NCBI RefSeq assembly: GCF_030296015.1
Contig: NZ_AP027368.1
Location: 1,922,001 to 1,986,000, forward strand
Length of the DNA stretch: 64,000 bases
Origin: Ferrimonas sp. YFM
Lineage (GTDB): Bacteria; Pseudomonadota; Gammaproteobacteria; Enterobacterales; Shewanellaceae
Direction: 5' to 3'
Made by a program: the position numbers and the translations under genes. Below, piece by piece: positions 41,552 to 51,097 of this stretch (positions are counted from its first letter, which is position 1; each line of letters begins with the position of its first letter). Below the pieces are notes generated by a model. That model made no database searches. It had not been told where the DNA came from and saw only the letters and a program-made list of their open reading frames with translations.

Positions 41552-43090
41552 TCACACTTTGAACTGATTCAGTTGGTGTGACAGCTCGTCGGTGACCCCC
41601 TGCACCGAGCGACTGGCGTTGGCGTTGCTCTCGTTGGCTTTGACTGATGCCTGGGCCAGCTCGGCAATGTTGTTGATGTTTTGATTGATTTCGCCGGTTA
41701 CCTGACTCTGCTGGCGGGTGGCGGAGGCGATTTGCATGTTCATGTCGACTATGGTGGCGATTCGGTCCAGCACCTGGTTCAGGGTCTCGCCGGCGTCGTT
41801 GGTCTGGCTTGCCAGGTGACTGAATTGGGTTTGGGCAGAGTTTGCTGAATTTGTGACCTGGGCCACGCCGGACTGGATGCTGTCTATGATGGCTGCAATC
41901 TCATCGGTGGAGCTTTGGGTGCGACTGGCCAGGGCCCGCACCTCATCGGCCACCACCGCAAAGCCTCGTCCCTGATCGCCGGCTCGGGCAGCCTCAATGG
42001 CGGCGTTCAGGGCCAGCAGGTTGGTCTGCTCGGCGATGTCGCGGATGGTGTCGAGGATGCCGCCAATCTGGGCGGAGTCTTTGGCCAGACTGTCGGCGGT
42101 GTTACCGGTTTGGCCTATGCCCTGTGAGACCTGCTGAAGCAGGCTGCGGTTTTGCGCCATGGCATCCCGGCACACCCCAACCTGCTGCTGGGTCTGGGAG
42201 GCGGTTTCCGACGCCAGGGCGGTATTGCTGGCGATCTCTTCGGTGGCGGACAGCATTTGGGTGACGGCAGAGGCCACCGATTGCGCCTCATTGTTCATGG
42301 CGCCCGCGGTCTGATTGGATTGGGTTACTGTGGCATCCAACTGAGCGGAGCTGGCGGTCAGCCCCTGAATGTCGCGTCCTACGATGCGAATCAGGGTGCT
42401 GATCTTGTCGGTAAATTCATTAAACCCCCTGGAGAACAGCGACACCTCATCCTGGCCGCCGTCATCCAGCCTCAGGGTCAGGTCTCCGTCGCCGCGAGCG
42501 ATCTCCTCCATGGTGGTGGTGGCGTTCTTGAGGGGACGGGTAATGGACAGGTTTATCATCACAAACATGATCAGCAGAGGCAGTGACAGCAGGGTCAGAA
42601 ACCCGGCATAGCTGATCATCACCTGGGTCATGTGTCCCATTACCTGATGGGCATCGCTGATCAGCACAAAGGTGACCTCCTCCCTTTTAAAGCCGTACAG
42701 CCAGAACGCCATGCCCTTGACCTCTACCTCGAGACTGCCCTGTTGCCTGGACAATGCGCGAAATGCCTGTTGGCCTTGCGGGGAGCGGGCCAACCGGGTC
42801 AGGTCATCGTCCACGGTGCGCTGATAGATAAGCTTGCCGTTGGCATCCAGTTTGATCAGATTGACGTTGTCTCCCAGCTCTAGATCCTCGATGAGGGTCT
42901 GGCTGTCCCGCAGTTTCAAAGAGGCGATGGCCTGCCCCAGGTGGTGGGTACTGATCTGTGCATCCATCAGCAGCTGGTTATGCTGTTGGTTCAGGCTGAA
43001 CAGGGTATACAGCAGGGTGGCCAGGGCGGTGAGGCAGAGTAGCAGCAATAAGCGCAGGGATACCGAGAGGCGTCGCAGCAGTGAAAGCAT
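41552..43090 (-). CDS. Methyl-accepting chemotaxis protein
   Basis: 512 residues. A first membrane helix ([20 protein letters not shown]), a periplasmic sensor of about 130 residues, a second helix ([23 protein letters not shown]), HAMP ([18 protein letters not shown]) and the MCP signalling helix with [35 protein letters not shown]. It signals to CheW/CheA. The ligand is unknown. From the second helix onwards it is nearly identical to the neighbour at 43316, whereas the sensor region differs. No C-terminal CheR-binding pentapeptide. Confidence 0.93.
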   Translation of the reverse strand: MLSLLRRLSVSLRLLLLLCLTALATLLYTLFSLNQQHNQLLMDAQISTHHLGQAIASLKLRDSQTLIEDLELGDNVNLIKLDANGKLIYQRTVDDDLTRLARSPQGQQAFRALSRQQGSLEVEVKGMAFWLYGFKREEVTFVLISDAHQVMGHMTQVMISYAGFLTLLSLPLLIMFVMINLSITRPLKNATTTMEEIARGDGDLTLRLDDGGQDEVSLFSRGFNEFTDKISTLIRIVGRDIQGLTASSAQLDATVTQSNQTAGAMNNEAQSVASAVTQMLSATEEIASNTALASETASQTQQQVGVCRDAMAQNRSLLQQVSQGIGQTGNTADSLAKDSAQIGGILDTIRDIAEQTNLLALNAAIEAARAGDQGRGFAVVADEVRALASRTQSSTDEIAAIIDSIQSGVAQVTNSANSAQTQFSHLASQTNDAGETLNQVLDRIATIVDMNMQIASATRQQSQVTGEINQNINNIAELAQASVKANESNANASRSVQGVTDELSHQLNQFKV

Positions 43091-43287
43091 GTATATCTTC
43101 CTGATTATTAATTATTTTACCTTCTAGTAGCTTGTATACATTGGGGGAGGACGCCCGGTCATCTGACCAGGCGAGGCAATTTTCGGCTTTGTGCTGGGCA
43201 CGGCAAAATTAAGAAGATGCTAAATTACATCTTTCGAATGTTCCTCGTGGGGCGGAACCGGTTTTGATGAGATTTGTGGAGAGAGAA

Positions 43288-43309
43288 GGGCGGGTCGAGT
43301 GACCCGCCC
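43288..43309 (-). terminator. Hairpin after the second chemoreceptor gene
   Basis: GGGCGGGTC (43288-43296) pairs with GACCCGCCC (43301-43309), loop GAGT; the run after it on the minus strand is CT-rich rather than T-rich. Confidence 0.55.
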
Positions 43310-43315
43310 TGAGGC

Positions 43316-44818
43316 TCACACTTTGAACTGGCGCAGCTGGTGGGACAGTTCGTCGGTGACGCCCTGTACCGACTGACTGGCACTGGCATTGCTTTCGTTG
43401 GCTTTGACCGACGCCTCGGCCAGTTCGGCAATGTTATTGATGTTTTGATTGATCTCGCTGGTCACCTGACTCTGCTGGCGGGTGGCGGCGGCAATCTGCA
43501 TGTTCATGTCACCTATGGTGGCGATGCGGTCGAGCACCTGGTTGAGGGTGTCACCTGCCGCATCCGTCTGGCTGGCCAGGTGTTGGAACTGCTCCTGAGC
43601 GGAGCTGGCCGAATCGGTGACCTGGGCGACGCCGGACTGGATGCTGGTGATGATGGCGGCAATCTCATCGGTGGAGCTCTGGGTACGGCTGGCCAGGGCC
43701 CGCACCTCATCGGCCACCACCGCAAAGCCCCGGCCATGTTCACCGGCCCGGGCGGCTTCGATGGCGGCATTCAGCGCCAGCAGGTTGGTTTGCTCGGCGA
43801 TGCCACGGATGGTGTCGAGGATGCCGCCAATCTGGGCGGAGTCTTTGGCCAGGGTGTCGGCGGTATTGCCGGTTTGGCCAATGCCGTCGGAGACTTCCTG
43901 GAGCAGGGTGCGGTTCTGCTGCATGGCATCCCGGCATACCCCGACCTGCTGCTGGGTCTGGGCGGCGGTGTCCGAGGCCTGAGCGGTGTTGCCGGCCACC
44001 TCTTCGGTGGCGGCCAGCATTTCGGTGACCGCCGAGGCCACCGAGTGGGCTTCCTGGTTCATCGCCCCGGCGGTCTGGTTGGACTGAGCCACAGTGGTGT
44101 CCAGCTGCTGGGCGCTGGCACTGAGGTCGGCCACATCCTTATTGACCACCTTGATGAGACCGGCAATCTTGGCGGTGAACTCATTGAAGCTGGTGGAGAA
44201 GCGGGCAACCTCATCCCGGCCTCTGTCGTCCAGCCTCTGGGTCAGGTCACCGTCACCCCGGGCGATCTCCTCCATGGTGAGGATCGCTTGCGTCAAAGGC
44301 GCAGTAATGGACTGATTCAGCAACAGGAAGATTCCCATGACCGGGCCGGCCAGCAGCACCAGGAAGATGGCGTAATCCCACATCACCTCAGTCATCTGGG
44401 CATCGACGCGGCGGGAGTCGCCCACCAACAGCCATTGATTGTCTATGGGAAAGAGCCACAGGGTCACCTCTGAACGCTCCATGGTCTGCAAAGTGCCGCG
44501 GGGAATCTGGCTCAGGGTGCCGGGCGCGGGCAGCAATCGGCTGAGTTCACCGTCGCTGCGCTTGAGGCTGCCACTGTCTAAGGCAACCAGGTTGAGTTCC
44601 TGAGGCAGGGCGAGAGCGTCGCTCCAGTCGCTCTGACCGCTGGCCAGAGAGCTCAATGCCTGGCCCATATGCTCGGTGGACAGTTCGGCGGCATGGTGGA
44701 GTTCGCTCTTTTGCTGAGAGAGGCTGAACCAGGTGTAGGCCAGGGTGGCACTGCCGGCCATGGCGAGCAGCAGCAACAGGCGCAGTGAGATGGAGAGGCG
44801 GCGAAGAGTGTGTAACAT
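43316..44818 (-). CDS. Methyl-accepting chemotaxis protein
   Basis: 500 residues with the same layout as the gene at 41552: membrane helix, periplasmic sensor (residues about 35-155), second helix ([25 protein letters not shown]), HAMP and MCP domain. The signalling tip [35 protein letters not shown] is intact. Sensor sequence is only weakly like its neighbour, so the two probably respond to different ligands after duplication. It is transcribed separately from cysK; a strong terminator stands at 44932. Confidence 0.93.
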   Translation of the reverse strand: MLHTLRRLSISLRLLLLLAMAGSATLAYTWFSLSQQKSELHHAAELSTEHMGQALSSLASGQSDWSDALALPQELNLVALDSGSLKRSDGELSRLLPAPGTLSQIPRGTLQTMERSEVTLWLFPIDNQWLLVGDSRRVDAQMTEVMWDYAIFLVLLAGPVMGIFLLLNQSITAPLTQAILTMEEIARGDGDLTQRLDDRGRDEVARFSTSFNEFTAKIAGLIKVVNKDVADLSASAQQLDTTVAQSNQTAGAMNQEAHSVASAVTEMLAATEEVAGNTAQASDTAAQTQQQVGVCRDAMQQNRTLLQEVSDGIGQTGNTADTLAKDSAQIGGILDTIRGIAEQTNLLALNAAIEAARAGEHGRGFAVVADEVRALASRTQSSTDEIAAIITSIQSGVAQVTDSASSAQEQFQHLASQTDAAGDTLNQVLDRIATIGDMNMQIAAATRQQSQVTSEINQNINNIAELAEASVKANESNASASQSVQGVTDELSHQLRQFKV

Positions 44819-44931
44819 AGCTTACTTCCAGAAGCCTAAAGCGTTGTTTCTAAAGCCATGGGAGTGCCACGGCCATCCTTGTCCGTAAGTTGCAAAAATG
44901 GGGTTCATCGCAACGTGGCGCTAACAATAAC

Positions 44932-44961
44932 AAAAAAAGGCGGCCCGGGGGCCGCCTTTTT
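44932..44961. terminator. Strong terminator after cysK
   Basis: AAAAAGGCGGCCC (44934-44946) and GGGCCGCCTTTTT (44949-44961) form a long GC-rich stem with A and T runs; it lies just past the cysK stop. Confidence 0.9.
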
Positions 44962-44978
44962 GAATTGTGATCGAAACT

Positions 44979-45950
44979 TTATTGCTGGGTTTCGGCTTCT
45001 GTGAACACACCCGCAAAAAGGGCGGAGGAGAGGTAGCGTTCGGCAGAGGAGGGCAGGATAACCACAATGGTTTTCTCTTTCAGCTCAGGCTGTTCCTCCA
45101 GCAGTTTGTTGACGGCCACCACGGCGGCTCCGGAGCTGATGCCGGCGAGGATGCCCTCTTCTTCCATCAGGCGGCGGGCCATGGCGATGGCGTCGTCGTT
45201 GGACACGCTGATCACCTTATCCACCATCTCCAGGTCCAGGTTGCCGGGGATGAAGCCGGCACCGATGCCCTGAATCTTGTGAGGACCAGGCTTGAGCTCT
45301 TCGCCTGCCTTGGCCTGGGCAATTACCGGAGAATCCTCAGGCTCAACGGCCACGCTCAGCACCTGCTTACCCTTGTTCAGCTTCAGGTAGCGGCTGGTGC
45401 CGGTGATGGTGCCGCCGGTGCCCACGCCAGCAACGAACACGTCTACTTCGCCGTCGGTGTCTTCCCAGATCTCGGGGCCGGTGGTCTGCTCGTGGATCGC
45501 CGGGTTGGCGGGGTTGTCGAACTGTTGCAGCAGCACGTAACGCTCAGGATCGCTGTCGCGAATCTCTTCCGCCTTGGCAACGGCGCCCTTCATGCCCTTG
45601 GCACCCTCGGTCAGCACCACATTGGCACCCAGGGCCTTGAGCAGCTTACGGCGCTCCAGGCTCATGGTGTCGGGCATGGTCAGGGTCAGTTTGTAACCGC
45701 GGGAGGCGGCAACGAACGCCAGGGCGATGCCTGTGTTACCGGAAGTCGGCTCGATGATCTCGCTGTCCTTGGTGAGCACGCCGCGCTTTTCGGCGTCCCA
45801 GATCATGCTGGAGCCGATACGGCACTTTACGCTGAAGCTGGGGTTGCGGGCCTCGATCTTGGCCAGAACATTCCCGTCGGTGACCCGGTTCAGGCGAACC
45901 AGAGGGGTTTGACCGATGGAGAGAGAGTTGTCGTCAAAAATTTTAGCCAT
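44979..45950 (-). CDS. cysK: Cysteine synthase A
   Basis: 323 residues from the ATG at 45950. The PLP enzyme makes cysteine from O-acetylserine and sulphide. Signatures: [10 protein letters not shown], the PLP lysine in [55 protein letters not shown] and [10 protein letters not shown]. All catalytic parts are present. It is a single gene with its own terminator. cysZ, the sulphate importer, lies further right at 56167. Confidence 0.96.
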   Translation of the reverse strand: MAKIFDDNSLSIGQTPLVRLNRVTDGNVLAKIEARNPSFSVKCRIGSSMIWDAEKRGVLTKDSEIIEPTSGNTGIALAFVAASRGYKLTLTMPDTMSLERRKLLKALGANVVLTEGAKGMKGAVAKAEEIRDSDPERYVLLQQFDNPANPAIHEQTTGPEIWEDTDGEVDVFVAGVGTGGTITGTSRYLKLNKGKQVLSVAVEPEDSPVIAQAKAGEELKPGPHKIQGIGAGFIPGNLDLEMVDKVISVSNDDAIAMARRLMEEEGILAGISSGAAVVAVNKLLEEQPELKEKTIVVILPSSAERYLSSALFAGVFTEAETQQ

Positions 45951-46166
45951 CCTGTGATGCTCCGTGCTTGCTCGCAATATTGCTGGGGTAGCAGTAATAG
46001 TAGCCAGCATATCGGGGTTTTGCGTTGGTGGAAGGTACGGTTCGTTATCCTATATTCCTGAATGGAATAACGGTTGCCCTATTTGTGTATATGAGATGGA
46101 AATGGATGATTTCCATCAAATTGTGATAACGTCACGCCATAGGAATTCAGGTAGATAAGGATTGTT

Positions 46167-47264
46167 GTGAGTCAGCACGCCGACCCCCGCACCATCATTA
46201 CTCCCTACGCCTTCAATATTGCCCCCAAACTGCTCAACCGGCCCCTGGCTTCACCCTGGCGACGTGGCCTGGCCATCGCCATCGATCTTTTGATGGTGGC
46301 CATATTGGCGGAGTTGCCGGGCGATCTGCTGCTGGCCATTGTCCTGGCGGTGGGGTGGATACGTCTTCGGGGTTACCGCATCAAGGGTAAATTGCAGACC
46401 GGCATCTTCATCGGTTTCGGTCTCTGGCTGTTGTTTGCCATGATCAACGCCACCATCCAGGGCTGGCCGGAAGACACCCCGTCGGTGGCCGAACCCAGGG
46501 TCGAGGTGGAGCAGTCCGTCGAGCTCGATGGCATCTGCGCCGAAGGGGATGTGGGCTGTGTGCTCAGGGTGATTGGTGATGTCACCGCCAAGGTGGTGGG
46601 GGAGGAGTTCACCACAGAACAGCAGATGAGCGACTACCTGATGGAGCGCTACGGCCTGACCGAGGCCCAGGCTCAGCAGGTGGCCGCAGACATCATGAGT
46701 GGCGACGATGAGCCCGCCGATACCCCGGCCAGGGAAACCTCGAGCCCAGAGGTGGCGGTCGATGACGCCACCCAGACATTGGAGCACGCCCCGCCCCAGA
46801 CGGATGAGGTGGTGGATGCCCTGGGCACCGCGCTGGAGAAACAGGCCGAGGCCGAAGACTTCGAGGCGGATCAGGAGCCGGAGCGGTTCAGCATCATTGG
46901 CGTGGTTAAGGGGATCATCGAAGATCTTGGGCTTGGCCTGGGTTGGGCGTCCGTGTACTTCACCGTGTTTACCGCCTGGTTTCATGGCCAGACCCTGGGC
47001 AAGAAGCTGCTGGCGATTCGGGTGATACAGCTGGACAACACCCCTTTGAGCCTGTGGGAGGCCTTTGGTCGCTATGGCGGCTACGGCGCCGGCCTGACCA
47101 CTGGGCTGATGGGCTTTTTGCAGATATTCTGGGATCCCAACCGACAGGGGATCCACGACAAGATCTCTTCCACCGTGGTGGTTGACCTGCGTGCCAAGGC
47201 GAGAAAACGAGCCCGGGCGGAACGCAATAAAATAATGGCAAATCAAAAGGAACTGAATGAATGA
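46167..47264 (+). CDS. RDD-family membrane protein
   Basis: 365 residues from a GTG at 46167 (AAGG six bases upstream). The RDD domain is split: PLASPWRRGLAIAIDLLMVAILAELPGDLL at the N-terminus, and the second half near residues 270-345 (WASVYFTVFTAWFHGQTLGKKLLAIRV, RQGIHDKISSTVVV). Between them lies a hydrophilic insert of about 160 residues (VEQSVELDGICAEGD...). RDD proteins are poorly understood membrane proteins. Its stop overlaps the next gene's ATG (ATGA), so it is coupled to a c-di-GMP/receiver protein. Confidence 0.88.
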   Translation: MSQHADPRTIITPYAFNIAPKLLNRPLASPWRRGLAIAIDLLMVAILAELPGDLLLAIVLAVGWIRLRGYRIKGKLQTGIFIGFGLWLLFAMINATIQGWPEDTPSVAEPRVEVEQSVELDGICAEGDVGCVLRVIGDVTAKVVGEEFTTEQQMSDYLMERYGLTEAQAQQVAADIMSGDDEPADTPARETSSPEVAVDDATQTLEHAPPQTDEVVDALGTALEKQAEAEDFEADQEPERFSIIGVVKGIIEDLGLGLGWASVYFTVFTAWFHGQTLGKKLLAIRVIQLDNTPLSLWEAFGRYGGYGAGLTTGLMGFLQIFWDPNRQGIHDKISSTVVVDLRAKARKRARAERNKIMANQKELNE

Positions 47265-48499
47265 GAGTGCTGGTCGTTGAAGACAGCGCCACTGTGGCCA
47301 AGGTCTTATTGCACCTGTTTCAACAGGAGCCGGGGATTGAAGTGGACCTGGCAAAGGATTTTGCCACTGCCAGGGAGTTGATGGAGCACAACCAATACTT
47401 TGCGGCCCTGTGTGACCGTTGCCTGCCGGACGCCCCCAATGGGGAGGTGATCGAGTGGTCCCTGGCCAAGGGGCTGCCCACCATAGTGTTGACCGCCCAG
47501 ATGGACGAAGGGGAGCGTAACCGCCTTCAAGGGCTCGGGGTGGTGGATTACGTCATCAAGGAGAACCGTTTCTCCTATCAGTACGCGGTGAATCTGGTCA
47601 GCCGCCTGAATCGCAACCAGGCCTACCGGGTATTGGTGGTGGACGACTCTCAGGTGGCTCGCAAGCAGGTTAAGGATCTGCTGGCGCGTCACCTGTTTCA
47701 GGTGGTCGAGGCGGACAGTGCCGACTCTGCCCTGATGCTGCTGGCCACCAACGAATTCAAGCTGATGATCACCGACTACGAGATGCCGGTGATGAATGGC
47801 GTCGAACTGGTGTGCCGGGTTCGCGAGCGCCCGGGGGGCGATCAGCTCTCCATCGTCGGCCTGTCCGGCCAGGAGGAGGTGTCCGCTAAGTTCATCAAAT
47901 ATGGCGCCAATGATTTCTTGCGTAAGCCCTTCTTTGCCGAAGAGTTCTATTGCCGAATCAACAACCTGATTAAGGCCTGGGAGCTCAATCAGCAGCTGTG
48001 GCAACGGGCCAACCTGGATTACCTTACCGGCGTGGCCAACCGGCGTTATCTGATGTCCCAGTTGGAGGACGCTCGTACCCAGGCGGGGCAGAACAACCAG
48101 AACCTGAGTCTGGCCCTGCTGGATGTGGACAGATTCAAGGCGATCAATGACCAGCATGGTCACCAGATGGGGGATCGGGTGCTGCAAGTTCTGGCTCGCG
48201 AGCTGAGTCAGAGCCTGGAGCGCTTTGTCATCGGCCGGGTGGGCGGCGAAGAGTTTGCGGTGGTGATGCCGGGGCTCAATGGCGACCAGGCCTGGCGGTT
48301 GATTGAGGCGGTGCGCCGCAAGCTGACCTCGACCCCCCTGGATCTGGGGGATCAAAAGCTGGCGGTCAGCTTCAGTGCCGGCCTGTGCCAGGCGGCGCCG
48401 GAGGATCACACCGATGAGCTGCTGCGACGGGCCGATGAGGTGCTGTATCAGGCCAAGGAAGCGGGGCGTAACCTGGTGCTGCTCGAGGAGGATCAGTGA
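47261..48499 (+). CDS. Double-receiver diguanylate cyclase
   Basis: 412 residues. First REC domain (1-115: LVVEDSATVAKV, CDRCLPDAP), second REC domain (about 123-240: VLVVDDSQVARKQ, MITDYEMPVMNG with phospho-acceptor Asp, FLRKPFFAEEF) and a C-terminal GGDEF domain (LDYLTGVANRRYL, VDRFKAINDQHGHQMGDRVL, signature GRVGGEEFAVVMPG). It should make c-di-GMP under control of phosphorylation. No I-site RxxD is obvious. Overlaps both neighbours by 4 bp, giving an operon RDD-GGDEF-Crp. Confidence 0.93.
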   Translation: MRVLVVEDSATVAKVLLHLFQQEPGIEVDLAKDFATARELMEHNQYFAALCDRCLPDAPNGEVIEWSLAKGLPTIVLTAQMDEGERNRLQGLGVVDYVIKENRFSYQYAVNLVSRLNRNQAYRVLVVDDSQVARKQVKDLLARHLFQVVEADSADSALMLLATNEFKLMITDYEMPVMNGVELVCRVRERPGGDQLSIVGLSGQEEVSAKFIKYGANDFLRKPFFAEEFYCRINNLIKAWELNQQLWQRANLDYLTGVANRRYLMSQLEDARTQAGQNNQNLSLALLDVDRFKAINDQHGHQMGDRVLQVLARELSQSLERFVIGRVGGEEFAVVMPGLNGDQAWRLIEAVRRKLTSTPLDLGDQKLAVSFSAGLCQAAPEDHTDELLRRADEVLYQAKEAGRNLVLLEEDQ

Positions 48500-49074
48500 C
48501 CCCAGAGGTCTGCGCCACCCTGGAGCTGGCCCTGGGCCAGCTCGGTCTGACTGCCCATGAGGTCAATCAGCTCGCCCAAGCCGGCAAGCTGCGTCGGCTT
48601 CGGCCAGGGGAGACCCTGTCGGAGCAGGGCAGGGTGCCTGGCCAGTTTCATCTGCTGGTGGAGGGGCTGTGTCATGGGGTATATCACACCGAATCTGGCC
48701 GTCACTACAGCAAGGAGTTTTACTGGGAGGGAGACTGGGTCATAGGTTATGAGAGCCTGCTCGATGGCATACCGCTGCCCTTCGAGTTTCAGGCCATTAC
48801 AGACTCGACCCTGATGGCCCTGCCTCTCGACCAATTGTCTCAGTGGCGTAATCAGAGACACCTGGCCTATCTGACCCTGCTGGAGACCCAACTGCTGTTC
48901 AAGGAGCGCAAAGAACGCCTGCTGCTGCTCAGCACCCCAGAGCAGCGCTATCGTCACTTCTGTGAGCACTATCCCCAGCTGCTTCAGCGGCTGGCGGACT
49001 ACCAGATTGCCGCCTATCTGGGGATCACCCCCATCAGCCTCAGCCGGATAAAGAGCCGACTTAACAAAGGTTAA
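48496..49074 (+). CDS. Crp/Fnr-family regulator
   Basis: 192 residues from a GTG at 48496 that overlaps the preceding stop by 4 bp. N-terminal cyclic-nucleotide-binding-like barrel (LRPGETLSEQGRVPGQFHLLVEGLCHGVYHTESGRHYSKEFYWEGDWVIGYESLL) and a C-terminal helix-turn-helix (LADYQIAAYLGITPISLSRIKSRLNKG). The cysteines of Fnr-type oxygen sensors are absent. It could bind a nucleotide or no ligand. Coupling to a GGDEF protein makes c-di-GMP a candidate, untested. Confidence 0.9.
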   Translation: MTPEVCATLELALGQLGLTAHEVNQLAQAGKLRRLRPGETLSEQGRVPGQFHLLVEGLCHGVYHTESGRHYSKEFYWEGDWVIGYESLLDGIPLPFEFQAITDSTLMALPLDQLSQWRNQRHLAYLTLLETQLLFKERKERLLLLSTPEQRYRHFCEHYPQLLQRLADYQIAAYLGITPISLSRIKSRLNKG

Positions 49075-49134
49075 TTACCTTGGGGCTGAAACTCAGTAAA
49101 GTAGCCGCCATTAGAGATTTACCGAGGCTCCTTC

Positions 49135-49590
49135 ATGCTCACCTGGCAGTTACTTACCTTCGACCAACTTTCCAACAACGCCCTCTACGATCTGATTAAG
49201 CTCAGGATCGACATCTTCGTGGTGGAGCAGAATTGCCCCTACCCGGAGCTGGACAACAAGGATCGCCTTCCCGGGGTGTACCACCTGCTGGGCTATGAGG
49301 ACGACACCCTGGTGGCCTGTGCCCGCCTGTTGCCGGCGGGGGTCAGTTTCGACGCAGTCAGCATCGGCCGGGTGGCGATGGCCATGAGCCAGCGTGGCAG
49401 CGGAGCTGGCCACAGGCTGATGGACGAGGCGCTGACTCAGTGCCAGCGACTCTGGCCAGGTGAAGCCATAGAGATTGGCGCCCAGGAGCATCTGCAAGGT
49501 TTCTATGGCCAACATGGGTTCAAGGCATTTTCCGAGGTGTACCTGGAAGATGGCATTCCCCATGTGGATATGCGCCGGGTCGCCCGGTGA
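49135..49590 (+). CDS. elaA: ElaA-type GNAT acetyltransferase
   Basis: 151 residues. ElaA signatures: LYDLIKLRIDIFVVEQNCPYPELDNKD at the N-terminus and ACARLLPAGVSFDAVSIGRVAMAMSQRGSGAGHRLM in the acetyl-CoA-binding region, then AQEHLQGFYGQHGFKAFSEVYLEDGIPH. Target unknown. Its stop overlaps the next gene's GTG start by 4 bp. Confidence 0.93.
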   Translation: MLTWQLLTFDQLSNNALYDLIKLRIDIFVVEQNCPYPELDNKDRLPGVYHLLGYEDDTLVACARLLPAGVSFDAVSIGRVAMAMSQRGSGAGHRLMDEALTQCQRLWPGEAIEIGAQEHLQGFYGQHGFKAFSEVYLEDGIPHVDMRRVAR

Positions 49591-50453
49591 TCTCCAGTAA
49601 TCGTGCCCTGTGGTTGCTGATAGGCGGTAACCTGGCGGCGGCGTTGTCCGATGTGGCGGTCAAATGCCTGAACGGCGAGGTGCCTCCTTTTCAGTACCTG
49701 TTTATTCGCCAACTGATCGCCACCCTGGTGTTGTTGCCACTGTGGCTGAAACTGACGCCGGCCGGCCGCCAACCCGGCCCCTGGGGCATCGCCCTGTTGC
49801 GCTCTCACCTGATTCTGGTGGGGGCCGCCTGCATGGTGGTGGCGGTGACCCATCTGCCCCTGGCCACCGCCAACGCGGTATTCTACGCCGCGCCGCTGCT
49901 GATGCTGCCCCTGTCGGTGTGGATCCTGGGGGAGCGGCCCTCAATGAATCGGGTGCTGGCCACGCTGCTGGGGTTTGCCGGCGTCCTGCTGGTGCTGCGC
50001 CCCTCCCAGTTTCACTGGGCGGCCGTGTTTGCCTGTGGCACCGCCATCACTCTGGCGCTGTTTAACCTGTTGGTGCGTAAGTTGCCCAAGGGCCAGTCGC
50101 CGGTGGCCACGGTGTTCTGGACCAATCTGCTCTGTCTGCCCCTGGCCGGGCTGCTGGCGGCGCTGAACTGGGCGCCGCTGGATGCGATGCAGGTGCAGTG
50201 GATTATCGCCAGTGCCCTGGGGGTGCTGACCTACAACGCCATGGCGGTGGCCGCTTATCGCCTGGCTCAGGCATCGGATGTGGCCCTGGCGGAATACTCC
50301 GGGCTGCTGTTCGTCGCCCTGTTTGGAGTGCTCTGGTTTGCCGAGGTGCCAGATGGCATCACGGCCCTGGGCATCGCCCTGATCGTGTTGCCCATTGCCC
50401 TGGTGTCCCTGGGCAAGCGTGGCTGGCAACGGCTGAGGCGCAGGGCCGTCTGA
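49587..50453 (+). CDS. DMT-superfamily (EamA) transporter
   Basis: 288 residues with about ten hydrophobic segments in two EamA repeats (first: ALSDVAVKCLNGEVPPFQYLFIRQLIATLVLLPLWL...; second from about residue 150). Inner-membrane drug/metabolite-type exporter of unknown substrate. GTG start at 49587 overlaps the elaA stop, so the two are coupled. Confidence 0.9.
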   Translation: MISSNRALWLLIGGNLAAALSDVAVKCLNGEVPPFQYLFIRQLIATLVLLPLWLKLTPAGRQPGPWGIALLRSHLILVGAACMVVAVTHLPLATANAVFYAAPLLMLPLSVWILGERPSMNRVLATLLGFAGVLLVLRPSQFHWAAVFACGTAITLALFNLLVRKLPKGQSPVATVFWTNLLCLPLAGLLAALNWAPLDAMQVQWIIASALGVLTYNAMAVAAYRLAQASDVALAEYSGLLFVALFGVLWFAEVPDGITALGIALIVLPIALVSLGKRGWQRLRRRAV

Positions 50454-50527
50454 ACAACCGACTGTCACTGCCGGCCCACATGGGGTAGATTACGGATTCT
50501 CTTGTGAATCTATTTGAAGTGAACGCG

Positions 50528-51097
50528 ATGAGTATCAATCCTCCTACTGGCAGCGACATTCGCCTGACCACCCATAATGGCCATCAGTTGGTGGTCATGC
50601 CCCAGGAGAGCCGGGGGCCCGCCAGGCTGTTTGTCCCGCTGTTTCTCAGTGTGTGGATGGTGGGTTGGGCGTTCGGCTGGGTCAACGCCGCCAGAGAGGT
50701 GCTGGCGGGCGAAGGAGGGCTGTTCCTGATGGTCTGGCTGGCAGGCTGGACCCTGGGCGGCGCCGTTGCCGGTTATATCCTGCTCAGAAGCTTTAAGAAA
50801 CCCGCCCCCGAGCAGTGGCTGCTGGCCAAACCCTCACTGCACATCGATACCGGCCTGCCGCCCATGCGCCATGTGGGCCGTCATGGCGGCCGAGCCAGCT
50901 GGAAGGAGATGTTTCCCCAGCGCAAGCGCTTCGAGCTGACCCCATCGGAGATGGCCACCCTGGCCCTCAGAGAGACCGACAGCGGTAACCGCTTGACCGT
51001 GGACCAGGGCGCCGAGCGCATCGAACTGGCCCAGACCGCCACCGAAATTGAGCGGGAGTGGCTCTATGAGCTGCTCAGGCTCAACTACCGGCTCTGA
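50528..51097 (+). CDS. Membrane protein with two helices, unknown
   Basis: 189 residues from the ATG at 50528; a GTG at 50504 is an alternative. Short N-terminal cytosolic part, two membrane helices (LFVPLFLSVWMVGWAFGWV and LFLMVWLAGWTLGGAVAGYILL), and a C-terminal soluble part with repeated PH-like strands (FELTPSEMATLALRETDSGNRLTV). No named family. It is convergent with the DJ-1-type gene and the ends overlap by 13 bp. Confidence 0.75.
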   Translation: MSINPPTGSDIRLTTHNGHQLVVMPQESRGPARLFVPLFLSVWMVGWAFGWVNAAREVLAGEGGLFLMVWLAGWTLGGAVAGYILLRSFKKPAPEQWLLAKPSLHIDTGLPPMRHVGRHGGRASWKEMFPQRKRFELTPSEMATLALRETDSGNRLTVDQGAERIELAQTATEIEREWLYELLRLNYRL

